Below are positions 24,203 through 25,269 of a stretch of DNA of 25,269 nucleotides, piece by piece. The notes beneath the pieces are model-generated. The model searched no databases. It was not told the DNA's origin and saw nothing but the letters and a program-made list of their open reading frames with translations. A program made the position numbers and the translations under genes. The DNA is from JAJTFW01 sp964534995 (GTDB lineage: Bacteria; Bacteroidota; Bacteroidia; AKYH767-A; OLB10): contig CAZHSC010000051.1 of assembly GCA_964534995.1 (NCBI GenBank), forward strand, positions 1 through 25,269, given 5' to 3'. Numbering within the stretch: position 1 is the first letter of the stretch; every line of letters starts with the position of its first letter.

Positions 24203-24868
24203 ATGTCTGTACTTATTGCTCCGTCTGTCTTGTCGGCTGATTTTGGAAATCTCCAACGTGATATTAAAATGATCAATGAAAGTCGCGCCGACTGGTTTCA
24301 TATTGATATCATGGACGGAGTATTTGTTCCCAACATTTCATTCGGTTTTCCGGTGATGAAGGCAATTAAAAAGCACGCTCGTAAACCACTGGACGTGCAC
24401 CTGATGATTGTTGAACCGGATAAATACCTGGCCGCTTTTGCTGATGCTGGTGCCGCTATTATTTCCGTTCACTATGAAGCATGTACGCATCTCCACCGGA
24501 CCATTCAGCATCTTCGTCAATTAGGTGTACTGGCGGGTGTTGCCATCAATCCACACACGCCGGCGTACCTGCTTTCTGAAATTATTACTTCCATTGATCT
24601 AGTTGTACTGATGTCTGTTAATCCGGGTTATGGCGGGCAGAAGTTCATTCGTAATACATACAGCAAGATTGAAGATTTGAAGAATCTGATTATTCAAAAA
24701 AATGCTACAGCAAAAATTGAGATCGACGGTGGCGTCGACTTAAAAAATGCGCATGAGTTGATTCGCGCAGGAGCGGATATTCTGGTAGCCGGCAATACCG
24801 TTTTCAACTCCCCTGCCCCAACCGAAACCATTCACTTATTAAAGGAAGCGGAAAATCAACATGTTTAA
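24203..24868 (+). CDS. rpe: Ribulose-phosphate 3-epimerase
   Basis: A 221-residue TIM-barrel enzyme that interconverts ribulose-5-phosphate and xylulose-5-phosphate in the pentose phosphate pathway. Motifs are SVLIAPSVLSADFGNL at the N-terminus, FHIDIMDGVFVPN (32-44; metal ligands H33 and D35), DVHLMI (64-69; H66), SVNPGYGGQKF (138-148) and EIDGGV (173-178; D175 as metal ligand and catalytic acid). The longer frame from 24143 adds 20 residues that look unlike the family, so the ATG at 24203 is used. Length is normal. Convergent with the right-edge gene. Confidence 0.96.
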   Translation: MSVLIAPSVLSADFGNLQRDIKMINESRADWFHIDIMDGVFVPNISFGFPVMKAIKKHARKPLDVHLMIVEPDKYLAAFADAGAAIISVHYEACTHLHRTIQHLRQLGVLAGVAINPHTPAYLLSEIITSIDLVVLMSVNPGYGGQKFIRNTYSKIEDLKNLIIQKNATAKIEIDGGVDLKNAHELIRAGADILVAGNTVFNSPAPTETIHLLKEAENQHV

Positions 24869-25085
24869 TTCAGATTATTTACTGTTCCTGAAATTTCAAT
24901 AATTTGAATTTTCAAAGTAAATCCAACCATTATATTTTCACATCTCACCCACCCGTAATGGTGTAATTACTCGTGAGAAACTAATCTTTAATTATTCTGT
25001 CAGTTTAAAAATGAATTCAGTACGCAATCCTAACATTGCAATGCGGGCTGAGGCAATACTCCTCAAAACTGATTTATAAAACTAA
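24869..25085. other. Intergenic region between convergent rpe and the right-edge gene
   Basis: About 217 AT-rich bases with no convincing reading frame. A small inverted repeat CTGATT/AATCAG (25069-25074, 25084-25089) overlaps the stop codon of the right-edge gene, but no proper T-run hairpin terminator is seen. Confidence 0.4.
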
Positions 25086-25269
25086 TCAGGAGATATAGTC
25101 GCTCAGATATTCAAAACGTGGCGACAGTTTCCCGTTTTTGGCAATTGTTGCTCTTTCAATAAGGCCATCATCCACACCTGCCAGAAAGGGAATCACCCTT
25201 TCCATCAAATGCTTTCCAAAGCCCTCAGAAGCGTCACGTGGCAGTTCGCAGGGAAGATTATCAATGGCC
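25086..25269 (-). CDS. Partial saccharopine/alanine dehydrogenase-like protein (C-terminus)
   Basis: A minus-strand frame enters from the right edge and ends in TGA at 25088-25086. The last 60 residues are visible. They read AIDNLPCELPRDASEGFGKH, then LMERVIPFLAG and IERATIAKNGKLSPRFEYLS, ending DYIS. This ending (NLPxELPxDAS and GKLxxxFxYLxDY) is what I know from the C-terminus of LYS1/LKR-type saccharopine dehydrogenases and related NAD(P)-dependent enzymes of lysine metabolism. The nucleotide-binding part lies outside the window, so the exact reaction is not determined. Confidence 0.72.
   Translation of the reverse strand, partial: AIDNLPCELPRDASEGFGKHLMERVIPFLAGVDDGLIERATIAKNGKLSPRFEYLSDYIS

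Noticed and set aside
1..25269. CRISPR array, insertion sequence, prophage, toxin-antitoxin or defence cluster
   Set aside because: No spaced direct repeats, transposase or phage-type proteins, and no terminal inverted repeats were seen; nearly all coding capacity is assigned to conserved families.

Overview
The window reads as a chromosomal piece of a member of the Bacteroidota, probably from a draft or metagenome assembly because a run of Ns interrupts one gene. The lineage call rests on several signs: two large secreted proteins carry type IX secretion C-terminal domains (one type A YPNPF-like, one CHU_C/gliding type); the primary sigma factor is short (287 aa) and lacks region 1.1; the promoters have the Bacteroidota -7 box TAnnTTTG; and the neighbourhood parA-parB-DUF5683-dapB-lepB-wbqC is one I know as recurrent in this phylum. 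The content is overwhelmingly housekeeping. I see no CRISPR array, prophage, insertion sequence, tRNA or rRNA.

Layout. At 1-625 (minus) an open-ended coiled-coil protein runs off the left edge. At 626-1374 there is a 750-base non-coding stretch rich in inverted repeats. At 1375-3899 lies a tight mlaE-mlaF-mlaD-like operon for lipid transport across the envelope. At 3978-4730 an ArsR-type repressor precedes a thioredoxin. At 4827-12009 two T9SS cargo proteins flank a divergently oriented double-domain M16 peptidase (6487-9390, minus). At 12194-17744 a seven-gene probable operon runs from one promoter: UPF0173 metallo-hydrolase, ParA, ParB, DUF5683 protein, DapB, signal peptidase I (broken by the assembly gap) and a WbqC-family protein. 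At 17846-18904 is class I fructose-bisphosphate aldolase; at 19003-19848 AccD; at 20297-22931 rpsO and pnp separated by a strong terminator; at 23175-24038 the primary sigma factor; at 24203-24868 ribulose-phosphate 3-epimerase; and at 25086-25269 (minus) the C-terminus of a saccharopine/alanine-dehydrogenase-like protein leaving the right edge.

How the parts fit. Central functions (transcription, mRNA decay, translation, fatty acid and lysine/peptidoglycan precursor synthesis, glycolysis, pentose phosphate pathway) sit beside envelope functions (MCE lipid transport, signal peptidase, T9SS cargo). The sigma factor gene lies in the same window as several promoters of the type its family recognises, including near-consensus TAnnTTCG variants. 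I found no convincing new system. The most useful second looks are the repeat-rich leader region at 626-1374, the unlisted edge genes, the mis-sized gap in lepB, the ArsR-thioredoxin pair with a lone cysteine, and the cysteine-paired tandem repeats of the CHU_C protein.
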